From positions 62,001 through 126,000 of the forward strand of contig NW_005179128.1 of assembly GCF_000350225.1 (NCBI RefSeq): a stretch of 64,000 bases of DNA, written 5' to 3'. Positions 11,670 through 21,447 of this stretch are shown here, piece after piece. The translations under genes and the position numbers were made by a program. The notes beneath the pieces are model-generated. The model was not told the DNA's origin. It saw only the letters and a list, made by a program, of their open reading frames with translations, and did no database searches. Position 1 is the first letter of the stretch. Each line of letters opens with the position of its first letter. The stretch is from Chondrus crispus (lineage: Eukaryota > Rhodophyta > Florideophyceae > Gigartinales > Gigartinaceae).

Positions 11670-12271
11670 GGCGAGAAGACGGGGAGAACACACAGCTAAC
11701 GAGACAGGGAAGCGGGCCCTGGTAGCGTGGTAGAGCGGGACGGTCGGGGACGAGCGTACGCGCGGGCCGATCTACGCCTCGACGCCCCGGAGCAGCGCTG
11801 GGTAACGTACCAGCGCTGACGGGCGGAGGCAGATCTAGGCTCGTTCGCGTACGCAGCTGTCCCCTACCCGCTTTGTCCCAGTTAACGCGCGCGAAGGCGG
11901 ATCGCGCTCGTTAGTTAAGCTGGAAGACGGACCTAGGTGGTAGGTCGTGGACAAGTCCGTGCTTGTCCACCTACCCCGCCGCCGGTCGCGCTCGTATTTA
12001 ATGTATACAATGCGTCTATCATAATACTACAGTACCGGTATGCTGTAGTAACTTACTGTAGCGCGGGTCGTCCCGCGCTGTAATGCTGTCAGCCGTCGGG
12101 GCTGACAGCACACGTGTGGGACGCGTACTGTGGGCGCGCGGTGGTACGCGCCTCCTACACGTGTACGCGTGTGGTCCCGCGTCCTCCGTACACGTGGGGG
12201 TACACGTGTGCGCGCGTGTGGTTCGTATTGATCTGATCTAAATCTAATCGCGAACCGCCGTTATGCCACAC
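11543..12271 (-). repeat. 3' LTR of gypsy-1
   Basis: On the plus strand it begins TGTAGCATAA and ends GTTATGCCACA, the reverse complement of a TG...CA LTR. It is 729 bp, exactly 63 bp longer than the 666-bp gypsy-2 LTR. The excess equals one tandemly duplicated unit at its outer end. A conserved hairpin (arms 12085-12094 and 12100-12109, GCTGTCAGCC) and a TATA-like ATTTAAT (11996-12002) have counterparts in gypsy-2. The start TGTGGCATAA differs from the family's TGTAGTATAA at two positions. Confidence 0.85.
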
Positions 12272-12272
12272 G

Positions 12273-12306
12273 GCCCCCTCCTCAAGAGTGAACGTCCGCG
12301 TTCACC
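12273..12306. repeat. Direct repeat copy 1: polypurine tract at the 3' LTR
   Basis: The 34 bp include the polypurine tract (GGAGGGGG on the minus strand) directly next to the LTR. They match 16717-16750 at 33 of 34 positions. It primes plus-strand DNA synthesis in the usual scheme for LTR elements. Confidence 0.85.
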
Positions 12307-12325
12307 CTTGAGGAGTGAGAGAACC

Positions 12326-14866
12326 ATGTCCGACCCGGTCGCTTCCCGAGCCTTGGTCCTGTTCCCCCGCTATACGGCGTATTCCCCCGCGTTGATCCCC
12401 GATCGCCTCTCCCCTGTCTGCGTCTCGGTCCTCATCCGCGCACCCCTTTCCTTCGCCTACATCGGCTTCTTCCCGCACATCGGTGCGGACGTCGTTCACC
12501 TTCCTCGCCCGTACGCGGGCTTCCACGTGTTCCTCATGTCTCCTCCTCCCGCGGGTCATCCCGCTGTCGACTCCCCGCTGTCCCCTTCATGTGGGGGTTC
12601 CTCCGTGGCACCCCTCGCACTTCCGCCGCTCCCTGAGGCGTCCGGGCCCCCGTGTACAGTACCCGTCCCGGTCTCTACCGGGGTCTCTGTTACGCTTCCC
12701 CTTCGCGTAGAGGGGTTCTTTCCTTCCGCGGCGCCCGCGTTGCCGCCTTTCCAAAAGTCGCGCGGACCTTCCGGGTCCGCGTCCTCGGTTGAATTCCGTC
12801 CGGCCTCTTCGATGGGCGCGGTACAGAAGGAAGGAGAAGACGCCCGAGCGGTCCCCGACGGGTCCGCTTCCGTGGGGTCACCCGATGCAGAGCGCGCTAA
12901 CGCGGCTTACAAGCCGCGCAGTGGGTCTTATGGGGCGTGGGGGAGCTGCCGACAGCCCGGCGCCCTGCCCCAGAAGTGTCGGAGCATGCTCGACGCCAGC
13001 GCCGAGTTGGCCGACGACACCACGCAGTGGTTTGGTGCTCCTCTGGAGCGCTCGATGTCGTTACCGGTTGAGCCACTGCGGTTCCCGTGGCGTCGGCACG
13101 CCCGATCGGGGATCACGCTTGCCGAACTACTGTCCCGCGACTCCTTGCGTCCCGACCTCATGCGTGTCCGACGCATTTACGAGGCGGGTCGTGTGGACGA
13201 GGCCGGCCTCGTCCTCGAGAGGTTGACGAGTGAAGGCGGGGGAGTTCCGTATCAACTCCCCGACGCGATCCCCGGGGACAGGTCCTTCGCGTACAGCCTC
13301 GGTGAAGTTTCGTATGTAGACCGTATGGCTGAACACTTGTTCGGTCGTCTCCCTGACGGCCCGCGGCGTTTCGTGTTCTCGGAAGTGAAGGAGCTATTCG
13401 TTAGCCCTCGACCGTACGCGTATTCAAAGACCCGCGTGGCCCTGCAAAAGTCCGCTAGCTCACTTATGCGGCTCCACGCCATTGCGGTGTCGCCCCACGA
13501 TTGGGCGACATACCGCCATCGCGAGGAAGAGGACGGTCGCGTTTTTAGATCGGCGTCCTTTCAGCACGGCATCACTGCAAGGGATTTCCCCGATCTGCCG
13601 GAGACGCTGCGGGGGTCCCTTCCATCCTTCGGGGTCCACCCGCACCTTCCCTATGCCTTAAAGCATTTCGGGTTTCCGTGCTCCGACCCACGGCACCCGG
13701 CCTACGCTGAATTAATGCACAACGTCGAGTGTGAGTGGGCATGGGCCCTAGGGAGCGCGTTTATGACCGAGGTCCATGTCAATCGTCGCGTGTTTGTCCA
13801 ACCCATCGGGGTCCTCGCGTTTCTTGGGAGGGTCGCCGTCAACCTCCCCGACGTGCCCCTACATCCTTTAGAGACGCACTCCAAGCACGCGACGTGGAGC
13901 TTCGCGTCCGTACTTTCACTCATGCATCGCGCGTGCCAGGTGCCGGAGCGTACGCGGCGCCCGTGGACCGATTACACCACGGGCGAGCAAAGTTCCTTTC
14001 TACTGTACGACGCGCGGTCCGACTCCTTCGTAGCGAAGCCGGCCTCTCCCCAGTCCTCGCCGACCGTCGCGGGGAGAGTGGCCGGTGTGGGCTCCGCCCG
14101 TCGCGAGGCTCAGCGGAAGCGGTACCGAGAGGTGGACCCCGACACCTCGGCTTTCGTGCCGTCGCGCTTGACCCACTTACAGTCACCCAATACGTCCGGG
14201 GTATTTCGTCAATTCGCGTCGGAGGTTCCGCCCGTACCTCCTTTGAACTTGGCACGGCAAGGACCTTTGCCCTCTTCCGCGACGCCGCAGCTCATATTGT
14301 CGCCGGGGGATATCTCGGCGATTCCCGAATTGACTCGCGCCCTCGGTACAGCGTCCCATCGCGTTTGGAAGGTCGGTGGGCTGCTAAGCACCCTCGCGAG
14401 CTGGTACCTTACGTGCAGCGCCGAAGCGAATCGTATCGATGCAGAGCGTGAAGCCCATGCCGCGGACCTTCACCGCGTTCGGGAGGCCTTGGACGATTTC
14501 CGTAAATCGTCCCTTCTACAGTCCGAGGCCTTCGACCGGGCGATGGCGGATCGTGACCGATACCGCCGCGAGCGAAACGAACTCCGTGCCGCCGCACAGC
14601 GAGGAGTCGCGCTTGCCCGCCACTCTGGCGCGTCCGCGTCGCGTCCCATAATGCCGGACCCTTACGCCGGACAAGCATACAATTACGTTCACGCCGGGGA
14701 GGGTGGCCCTCATGGCGCGTCGGCCCGCGCTTGGCCACGGCACAGTGAGGTCACCATGCCCTCGTTGGAGGAGCTAAGGACAGAGGTGCCCCAGCACCCG
14801 AGCTACTGTCCTCAGCCCTCCCGCGTCTCCGATCCGGCGGGGGCGGCTGATGGCCCGAGCCAATAA
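12326..14866 (+). CDS. Antisense accessory ORF of gypsy-1 (846 codons)
   Basis: This ORF lies on the strand opposite gag-pol, in the 4.4-kb segment between pol and the 3' LTR. The first in-frame ATG (12263) is inside the LTR. I prefer the ATG at 12326 (MSDPVAS), because gypsy-2 and the remnant at 1.6 kb have similar starts (MSN; LSD with TTG) at 57 and 63 nt from their LTRs. The N-terminal ~170 residues are proline/serine-rich. Roughly residues 260-570 look globular, with aromatic-rich segments such as ECEWAWALGSAF. Residues ~700-790 are charged (HAADLHRVREALDDFRKSS, ending in RYRRERNELRAAAQ) and probably form a coiled coil. No known domain is recognised. Some plant gypsy elements are known to carry antisense ORFs downstream of pol; whether this is homologous is unknown. 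Transcription would have to start in or near the LTR, in the antisense direction. A random 2.5-kb open frame is less surprising in GC-rich DNA, so the conserved start is the better evidence. Confidence 0.6.
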   Translation: MSDPVASRALVLFPRYTAYSPALIPDRLSPVCVSVLIRAPLSFAYIGFFPHIGADVVHLPRPYAGFHVFLMSPPPAGHPAVDSPLSPSCGGSSVAPLALPPLPEASGPPCTVPVPVSTGVSVTLPLRVEGFFPSAAPALPPFQKSRGPSGSASSVEFRPASSMGAVQKEGEDARAVPDGSASVGSPDAERANAAYKPRSGSYGAWGSCRQPGALPQKCRSMLDASAELADDTTQWFGAPLERSMSLPVEPLRFPWRRHARSGITLAELLSRDSLRPDLMRVRRIYEAGRVDEAGLVLERLTSEGGGVPYQLPDAIPGDRSFAYSLGEVSYVDRMAEHLFGRLPDGPRRFVFSEVKELFVSPRPYAYSKTRVALQKSASSLMRLHAIAVSPHDWATYRHREEEDGRVFRSASFQHGITARDFPDLPETLRGSLPSFGVHPHLPYALKHFGFPCSDPRHPAYAELMHNVECEWAWALGSAFMTEVHVNRRVFVQPIGVLAFLGRVAVNLPDVPLHPLETHSKHATWSFASVLSLMHRACQVPERTRRPWTDYTTGEQSSFLLYDARSDSFVAKPASPQSSPTVAGRVAGVGSARREAQRKRYREVDPDTSAFVPSRLTHLQSPNTSGVFRQFASEVPPVPPLNLARQGPLPSSATPQLILSPGDISAIPELTRALGTASHRVWKVGGLLSTLASWYLTCSAEANRIDAEREAHAADLHRVREALDDFRKSSLLQSEAFDRAMADRDRYRRERNELRAAAQRGVALARHSGASASRPIMPDPYAGQAYNYVHAGEGGPHGASARAWPRHSEVTMPSLEELRTEVPQHPSYCPQPSRVSDPAGAADGPSQ

Positions 14867-16716
14867 GCGTGACGTCCCCGCACGTCCTGTAGACCTCGGA
14901 ATTGACGATTCGATCCCCGCGTTCGCGTAAAATTAGTACACCCCCTTTCTTCGCACCTTTCGTGGACTCCTTCTCCGCGTTGACGTCGGCACGGGAGGCC
15001 CCGCGTCCTTCGAACCTTCCTATCTCGGCACGGCGAGACGCGGCGTTCTTGTGGCGGCCCGTCTCGCCCCACCCGCGCGGTGCCGTCTCTTCCTCGTGGC
15101 ATGGCCGTCGGCCCTCCCTCGCGTGACGCAGAACCCGTGGTCGCGATCAGGTTTTGTCCCTTCCCCATCGGGAGGGACACGCGGAGCCTCGTATCCGCGT
15201 CGACCGCGGATATCGAGCTTCGAGGTTCCGTCCTCTTCGCGTTGGTCTTGATAGCGGCGGTTGATCGTCCCTCGAGGACATCTTACCTGTCCCCCTCTTT
15301 TTTCGCGGGTCTCGTACGACCTTGATACCCCCCGCGCGTGGGGGGATCGCGGTGGCCGGCGCGTGTTGCGAAGCCTTACCCCGTCGTCCAGCTCGTGTCG
15401 CTAGCGCGGCGACCCTTCCTTCCTCGTGTCGTGTCCTTTCGTACACCCCATCCGAGGGGGTGGTAAGGGGGGGTCGCATCGACGCCTGAGTTCTTCCTCT
15501 CGTACTGCGCTCTCCGCGGTCACGACTGCGGGTCATCCCTTCCCCGTCGAGAGGGATTCGAGGAGCCTTCCCCTTATTTCGCCCCGTGTCGCGCGCTCGA
15601 GGGCACTAGCGTATCAGAGCGCGAAAAGGCCAGTGCCTCGGGTGGCTGGTCGCCGGCCACAGTAGTTTGCTTCGGCTCGCCTGACGTAGGACGAGCCGCG
15701 TGACTGTAGATGCGTGCGGCGGTGGTGCGGCGAGCCGTTGAATCTGCGTCGTAGCCCGCCCCGGGCGGCCCGAACGCGACCGCACCGGCATGTAGGCATG
15801 GGGGAAAGGTCGGGGACCCCGCCCCTATCCCTCCTCCGTGCCGTGTGGTTCTTACCCCACCAAAGGGCGGTGCGTTCCGCACGCTGATCTCCGCTGTGAA
15901 ATTGCGTGTCGCCCCTGACGACACTTTTCCTGTCGGTCGTATGCGCACGTGCGCACGCGCGCACGTGCGCCTCACCCTACTGTACGCCCTCCCTTTTTTT
16001 TGATTATTTCCGGAGGTGGCGGCGGCTTGGCATACAGTGTCATTCGGACCGCATTTTTCACCTATTTTTGCAAAAATAAACGGACCATGGTCCGTTCCCC
16101 AAATTATTTTGGGTACGTGGTAATGGGTGGACCTGGGGTTCGGGCGGCGCGCGCGGCTTTTTAGTTTTTTGGAGGCCCCCCCTTTTCCCATCGGTACCTC
16201 TTCGGTCGTGCGCGGTCGCGGGATCGTGAGTCTCCCTACGAGTGGAGCTCGTCGCCACCGTTCGCGTCATTTCTTGGCTAGGAGGGTTACGTCGCCCTCC
16301 TACTTCTCGTTGGCAACTACGCGACACGCTTCGTTACCAGCGGTTCGAGCCGCTTGGTATTTGTGTGTCGCGCAGTGAGCTTGGACTGTCCATACGTATT
16401 GGCGTCGCTCTTGTTTTCCGATTCGAGCACTCGATCGGCGAGTGTTATCGTGACGCTCTTGCGTATCTTGGGAGATCGTATGCTCCCCTCCTGTACTTGA
16501 TGTTCCAGGGCTTGCCATTTTCGTTGTACAGTCCGTACTGTCTTCGCTTTTCGCGCTTTGTTGACGACGTCGGTCGTGTTCGATGAGCTTGACGGTCAAT
16601 ACGTTTTGGCTTCTCGCGCTTTCGTTGGCCGCCCCGGTTGGGTACGTTTGTCCGTTCGTACGCGTCATCTGTTCCTAACCGCGACGTGTTAATTACGCGG
16701 TGACGAAGCGGTTGGG
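14867..16716. other. Gypsy-1 accessory segment without a supported gene
   Basis: This GC-rich sequence separates the antisense ORF from the end of pol. Open frames on both strands (for example 15574-16191 minus) are of low-complexity composition and were not accepted. A distinct AT-rich island at 16045-16110 holds the palindrome CGGACCATGGTCCG (16081-16094) and inverted T/A runs. It could be a 3'-end or promoter region for the antisense gene or for pol. Confidence 0.5.
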
Positions 16717-16750
16717 GGCCCCCTCCTCAAGAGTGAACGACCGCGTTCAC
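16717..16750. repeat. Direct repeat copy 2: pol end plus polypurine-like tract
   Basis: This covers the last codons of pol and the purine run just after it. It repeats 12273-12306 with a single difference. Together the two copies bracket the whole accessory segment. Confidence 0.85.
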
Positions 16751-19700
16751 TTCGGAGGTGAGTTCCCTGCCTGTACGCGTTCTCAGTCGTTTCGCGTATC
16801 GCGACACTAGCTCCTCGGGAACATGTGTTCGTGCAGTCCAAGTGGGCTCGTCGTAGTCAGCCCACTTGATGAGGAACTCCGTAGTTCCGTCCTCTAATAC
16901 GCGATGCTTGAGCAGACGCTCGACCGCGTACTGCGTGCCCTCGGTGACCTTGTCGGCAAGGTCACCTGGGGTTGTTGCACTTGCTCGTGGCTCGTCCGTC
17001 GGAGGGGGCGCGTACACGCCGCGGTCCGCCGAGACGCGCTCCGTCACCCCATCACGGTCGATCGTGATGGTTCGTTTGTCGTTGGCCAGTACGCGGTATG
17101 GTCCAACGGCAGGTGACGCGAGCTTGTTCGACGTCTTCGCCCCATCGGTGGGGTTGAGGTACACGTAGTCCCCCGGCTTTAGTCGCGTGTTAATTCTTCG
17201 TACGCGTCTATCGAAGTCGCGTTTGTAGCGGGCTTGCGTACGATGCAAGCTTTCGTAAGCTTTTTGGATCGTCTCGTCCAAAGTCTTGAGAAACTCTGCG
17301 CGTTGAGTTCTCCTGTCCGGAGGGGGCGCGTCCCCGTCGGCTCTTCGAAGGGAGAACTCCGGCGGGGGTCTGCTGAGCACGAGCTCAAAGGGTGTCGTAC
17401 GCGTGGTTCGGTGTACGTGGGAATTGTACGCGTACGTAAGCGGTCCCACGTACACGTCCCAATCATCCTGATGCTCGTTGACGTAGTTCCGAAGCATCGA
17501 CGCAATAGTCCGGTTGTAACGTTCAACCTGTCCATTCGTCTGGGGATGATACGCGGACGTATATAAGTTAGTTATCCCCAGTACGCGACACACGCTGGGG
17601 AAGAACTTCGCGTTAAATTGAGGACCGTTGTCCGACAACAGCGAACGCGGAACGCCGTATTTGAAGACCCACGCGTCACAGAATGCTGTCGCGACAGTGT
17701 ACGCGGTCACTGTTCGAAGCGAGACAACTTGTGTTAACTTAGTGAAACGGTCTGTGATAACTAGGAGGAAACGTTTCCCTGCCTTCGTCTTCGGGAGCGG
17801 ACCCAAGATGTCGATCGCGAGGCTCTCGAGTGGCCGCTTGGCGGGGAACAACTTCAAACGGTTGAGGTGTTTCCGCAACTTGACCCGGTTCATCGCGCAA
17901 GTCCGACACCCTCGCACCGTGGCGGCGACATCTGCAGCGAGATGGGGCCAGTAGTACTCGCGTCGAAAGGCGAAGTACATACGATTCTGGCCCGGGTGTC
18001 CCGCGATGGCCGGGTTGTGGCACAGGCGGAGGAGCTTAGCGCGGAGCGTCCGAGGTACCACCACCTGGACGATATCAGGATCAAAGGGGTGTCTCCGTTT
18101 GAGCACCCCTTGGTGGTCCTCGAAGAACGCGGAGTCCCGGGACTCTGACTGTCGTGCCAAGACGGTTTGGCAGAAGTCATCCACGCGTTGCTCCTCGGCT
18201 ATCTCCTCTATCGTAAGAGGGGCCGGGAGGTCGTCCTGCGGTGGCGCGACCGGAGAGTCGGGCGCGCCGCCTTCGGGGTCTTCGGCGCGCTCGATGTCGG
18301 CGGCGTCGAACTCGTCGTTCTCCTCCCAAAACGAAGTGGGTCCTTGGAGAGCGGGGGATTCGTCGTCGCCTCGCGGTTGGTCGCGCGTTCGTACGCGCGA
18401 CCTCGTCCTTGACCCGGCTTGGTTCCGTGTCGTCACGAAGACATGGACGGCCTGATGGTCACAGCTCGCGGTACAAACGTGGTCCGCGAGCTCGTTAGAT
18501 ACGTCTCGAACGGTCGTACCCCCGTCGAAGGTGGGAATGTCGTCATCCACCTCGACGATGGGGCGAGGGTCATCCGCGACACGAGGCGTCACGAGGCGTG
18601 ACAGGGCATCGGGCACCTGATGCACGCGCCCGCGGCGGTACTGAATGGTGAAGTCGTATTCAGCCAGACGTAGCCGCCACCGGGTGAGTCTTCCGGAACT
18701 CTCTGTGAGGGACATGAGCCACCTCAAGGCGTTGTGATCCGTTCGGACGGTGAACTTCGTTCCTTCTACGTACGGCCGTAGTGTGCGGACGGCCCACACT
18801 ACGGCGAAGCACTCGCGTTCCGTGGCGCTGTAGTTGCGCTCGCTGTCGTTCAGCGAGTAGGACCAATAGCCTACGGGGCGCCAGTCGTTTGGCTGGCCGT
18901 GTTCCTGGAGCAGCGTACAGCCAAGCTGGTAGGCACTCGCGTCCGTGTCGATCATGTACGGACGGCCGTACCGCGGTAGCGCGAGGATCGGCGGAGCGAT
19001 CATACACCTCTTGAGGTTCTCGAACGCGTTCAATTGGGCCTCCGTGGGGTTGTAGAAGTCAGGATCCGCATCCTTGCGCGTCATGTCGGTCAGAGGACGC
19101 GCTATCTTCGCGAACCCCTTAACGAATCGGCGGTATACGTTGCACGCCCCGAGGAACGAGCGCACTTGCGTAAGTGTCCTCGGGAACGTGAACGTCTTGA
19201 AGGCATCGGCCGCCGTGTCCGCCACGCTTAACTTACCTGGGGAAATGACGTGCCCCAGGTAGTGTACCTTCGGATGAAAGAAGCTACACTTCTTGAGCTT
19301 GAGGGAGATTCCGGCACTCCCAAGCAAGCTCAAGACAGTGCTGAGATGCTTCGCATGTTCCGCGTGCGTACGCGAGAACACGATAACGTCATCGAGATAG
19401 ACGAGGCATATTTGCCAGCGAACGCGTGAGAGAATAATATCCAGGGCGCGTTGGAAGGTGGCCGGTGCCCCTTTTAGTCCGAACGGCATTCGCAGGTGGC
19501 GAAACGTGCCCATGTGCGTCGTAAAGGTTGTCTTATCCCGGTCCTCCGGAGCGACCGGGATCTGCCAATAACCGGAATTGCAGTCCAACGTCGTGAAGAC
19601 GGCTGCATCTCCTAACGAGTCGATGCAGTCGTCCATACGCGGCAGCGGATACGAATCCGCTGCAGTCTTCGCGTTGAGACGCCGATAGTCTACGCAGAAC

Positions 19701-21433
19701 CGAAGAGAGCCGTCTTTCTTCGGTACGAGCACCACCGGAGAAGCCCACTCCGTGCTCGCGGGTTCGATAACCCCTGCGTTCAACATCTTGTTGACCTCCT
19801 TCGCGACCATTTCGCGCATCGCGGGCCCCTTACGGTAGGGCATCGAGCGTATCGGCTTCGTACCTGGTTCGAGGGGAATGCGGTGCTCCGTTGCTCGGAT
19901 AGTTCCGAGCGCACCGCTCCACAGACTCGAGTGCCTACGGAGCATCTCGAGTACGTGGCCACGGAGCTTGTCATCCTCGATGTATGACAAGTCAACCTCT
20001 TTTTCCCAATCCATCGGTGGATTTTCGGGATCCTTATTCTGTGGGGGTACAGTACCCCCAGCCGTCGGGTGGTATAAAGGTGACCGTTCGTCCGTGTCAA
20101 CCCCTCCGTCACCCGCGGTGGTCTGGTCGTTGGAGTTGGATCGGCCAACTCCCACCCTTCCGACTTGATCGGTCAAGTCGGTCAGGTGTAGCGCGTGCGC
20201 AATCCCCTCGGCGACCCTCCGTTCGGGCGTGAGGATCGCGAGGGGGTTGCGCTTCGCGTATCCCACGACGGTGTGCTTCGGAAGCCGCCTCTCCCGTCGC
20301 GAGAAGTTCGCAACGATGACATCGAAGGTCTGATTCGGCAGAACCTCTGCGACGCCATTCGTCAACCTCACTCCATGTCGGTGTTGGAGTGAGGGCTTGG
20401 GCTCCAAGAACACGAGGCCCCTCCCCGCGGTTGTCACACGCACTCGGGCTTGTGACATCGCGGGGATGGTAACCCAGCGGGCGATTCGGATCGCCTGCGG
20501 GGCCTCCTCGCGTACATCCGGCCGGCTCGTCTGGCGTCCGCGTCGCCTAGTAGGGGGAGCCGGCTCCCCCTTCCCGTCGACGATGGCTACGGAGCCACCG
20601 TGGCGAAGTTCGAGCTTCTGGCCATCGATATCTATGCTGCGTACGTGGGCATCGATGAACGCGGTCCCAAGTAGGACGGGAACAGCGAGCTGTTCGGCCA
20701 CTACGAAAGGCATGCGGAACGTCGTGTTCCGCAACCTGACAACGAGATGGACGACGGCCGTAAGTCGGAGCGGGTTACTGTTCGCGCCAGCCAGTCGGGG
20801 TAATGGCGCGTCCCGTATCACGTAGCGGGTCCAGTCCGGAGGAAGGTCGGCCTTCCTCACCAAGTTGTACCCCGGACACGTATCGACGGCGATCGTGTGG
20901 GGCTTGAACGCGTTGCCTCCGGTGGCCACGGAGCCCAAGACGTTATATATTTTTGACGTCATGAGGCACACGAGGCCATCGACTATCTTAGGCGCGACCT
21001 TATCGGTGAGGTCGTTCCGTCGGGGCTTTCGCTTTCGGTGTTGACCCCTCTTGCGCTTCCTTCTACGCGTTTCTTGGGGCGTCCGCGGCTCGGTGGCGCC
21101 CCCTCGAGTGCTCGGGTCCATACGCGGAGGACCGTTCGTCCGTGGGCCTTGGCTCACGGAAGCTAGGAGATCGACGGGCTCCTTTCGGTCTTCATTACTT
21201 CCCTCGTGTTCGCTCAGCATCACCGGGGTTGACGGTGTCCCGGCGGTGCTCTCCTCCAGCGTCGGGCTTACGGAGGCCTCGACGCTCCCGTTCTCCTGCA
21301 TTGGCGCCGCAGGAGTTCCCGTTCTCGCTCCAGCACACGGGGGATGTATTATCGGACAATACCCCCCGTGTCCTTGGCCAGCACGCGGGGTCCGGTCTAG
21401 TTCGTAGGGATAAGACGGCTCACGCGACCGCAT
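16727..21433 (-). CDS. Gypsy-1 Pol polyprotein (1568 aa)
   Basis: Pol of a Ty3/gypsy chromovirus. In order: aspartic protease (AVDTCPGYNLV, near residue 183); reverse transcriptase with PLPRMDD, FGLKGAPATF and the YLDD active site (near 680); RNase H (YMIDTDASA near 828, then ATERECFAV); integrase with an H-H-C-C zinc module (HNPAIAGHPGQ...CRTCAMN, near 1140-1175) and the D-D-E core (LAIDILG, LSDNGPQF, NGQVERYN); and a C-terminal chromodomain (YAVERLLKHR...FLIKWADYDEPTW, near 1505-1550). It makes and integrates the element's cDNA; chromodomains typically guide integration to modified chromatin. The ATG at 21433 lies just downstream of the gag stop, in the -1 frame relative to gag, and the frame is also open upstream across the A6G3 run, so a Gag-Pol fusion is possible. 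No stop or frameshift is seen. Confidence 0.95.
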   Translation of the reverse strand: MRSREPSYPYELDRTPRAGQGHGGYCPIIHPPCAGARTGTPAAPMQENGSVEASVSPTLEESTAGTPSTPVMLSEHEGSNEDRKEPVDLLASVSQGPRTNGPPRMDPSTRGGATEPRTPQETRRRKRKRGQHRKRKPRRNDLTDKVAPKIVDGLVCLMTSKIYNVLGSVATGGNAFKPHTIAVDTCPGYNLVRKADLPPDWTRYVIRDAPLPRLAGANSNPLRLTAVVHLVVRLRNTTFRMPFVVAEQLAVPVLLGTAFIDAHVRSIDIDGQKLELRHGGSVAIVDGKGEPAPPTRRRGRQTSRPDVREEAPQAIRIARWVTIPAMSQARVRVTTAGRGLVFLEPKPSLQHRHGVRLTNGVAEVLPNQTFDVIVANFSRRERRLPKHTVVGYAKRNPLAILTPERRVAEGIAHALHLTDLTDQVGRVGVGRSNSNDQTTAGDGGVDTDERSPLYHPTAGGTVPPQNKDPENPPMDWEKEVDLSYIEDDKLRGHVLEMLRRHSSLWSGALGTIRATEHRIPLEPGTKPIRSMPYRKGPAMREMVAKEVNKMLNAGVIEPASTEWASPVVLVPKKDGSLRFCVDYRRLNAKTAADSYPLPRMDDCIDSLGDAAVFTTLDCNSGYWQIPVAPEDRDKTTFTTHMGTFRHLRMPFGLKGAPATFQRALDIILSRVRWQICLVYLDDVIVFSRTHAEHAKHLSTVLSLLGSAGISLKLKKCSFFHPKVHYLGHVISPGKLSVADTAADAFKTFTFPRTLTQVRSFLGACNVYRRFVKGFAKIARPLTDMTRKDADPDFYNPTEAQLNAFENLKRCMIAPPILALPRYGRPYMIDTDASAYQLGCTLLQEHGQPNDWRPVGYWSYSLNDSERNYSATERECFAVVWAVRTLRPYVEGTKFTVRTDHNALRWLMSLTESSGRLTRWRLRLAEYDFTIQYRRGRVHQVPDALSRLVTPRVADDPRPIVEVDDDIPTFDGGTTVRDVSNELADHVCTASCDHQAVHVFVTTRNQAGSRTRSRVRTRDQPRGDDESPALQGPTSFWEENDEFDAADIERAEDPEGGAPDSPVAPPQDDLPAPLTIEEIAEEQRVDDFCQTVLARQSESRDSAFFEDHQGVLKRRHPFDPDIVQVVVPRTLRAKLLRLCHNPAIAGHPGQNRMYFAFRREYYWPHLAADVAATVRGCRTCAMNRVKLRKHLNRLKLFPAKRPLESLAIDILGPLPKTKAGKRFLLVITDRFTKLTQVVSLRTVTAYTVATAFCDAWVFKYGVPRSLLSDNGPQFNAKFFPSVCRVLGITNLYTSAYHPQTNGQVERYNRTIASMLRNYVNEHQDDWDVYVGPLTYAYNSHVHRTTRTTPFELVLSRPPPEFSLRRADGDAPPPDRRTQRAEFLKTLDETIQKAYESLHRTQARYKRDFDRRVRRINTRLKPGDYVYLNPTDGAKTSNKLASPAVGPYRVLANDKRTITIDRDGVTERVSADRGVYAPPPTDEPRASATTPGDLADKVTEGTQYAVERLLKHRVLEDGTTEFLIKWADYDEPTWTARTHVPEELVSRYAKRLRTRTGRELTSEVNAVVHS

Positions 21434-21447
21434 GTACGTAACCGTCT

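Noticed and set aside
15574..16191. 205-codon minus-strand ORF in the gypsy-1 accessory segment
   Set aside because: Composition-driven, low complexity, no ATG context or match in gypsy-2.
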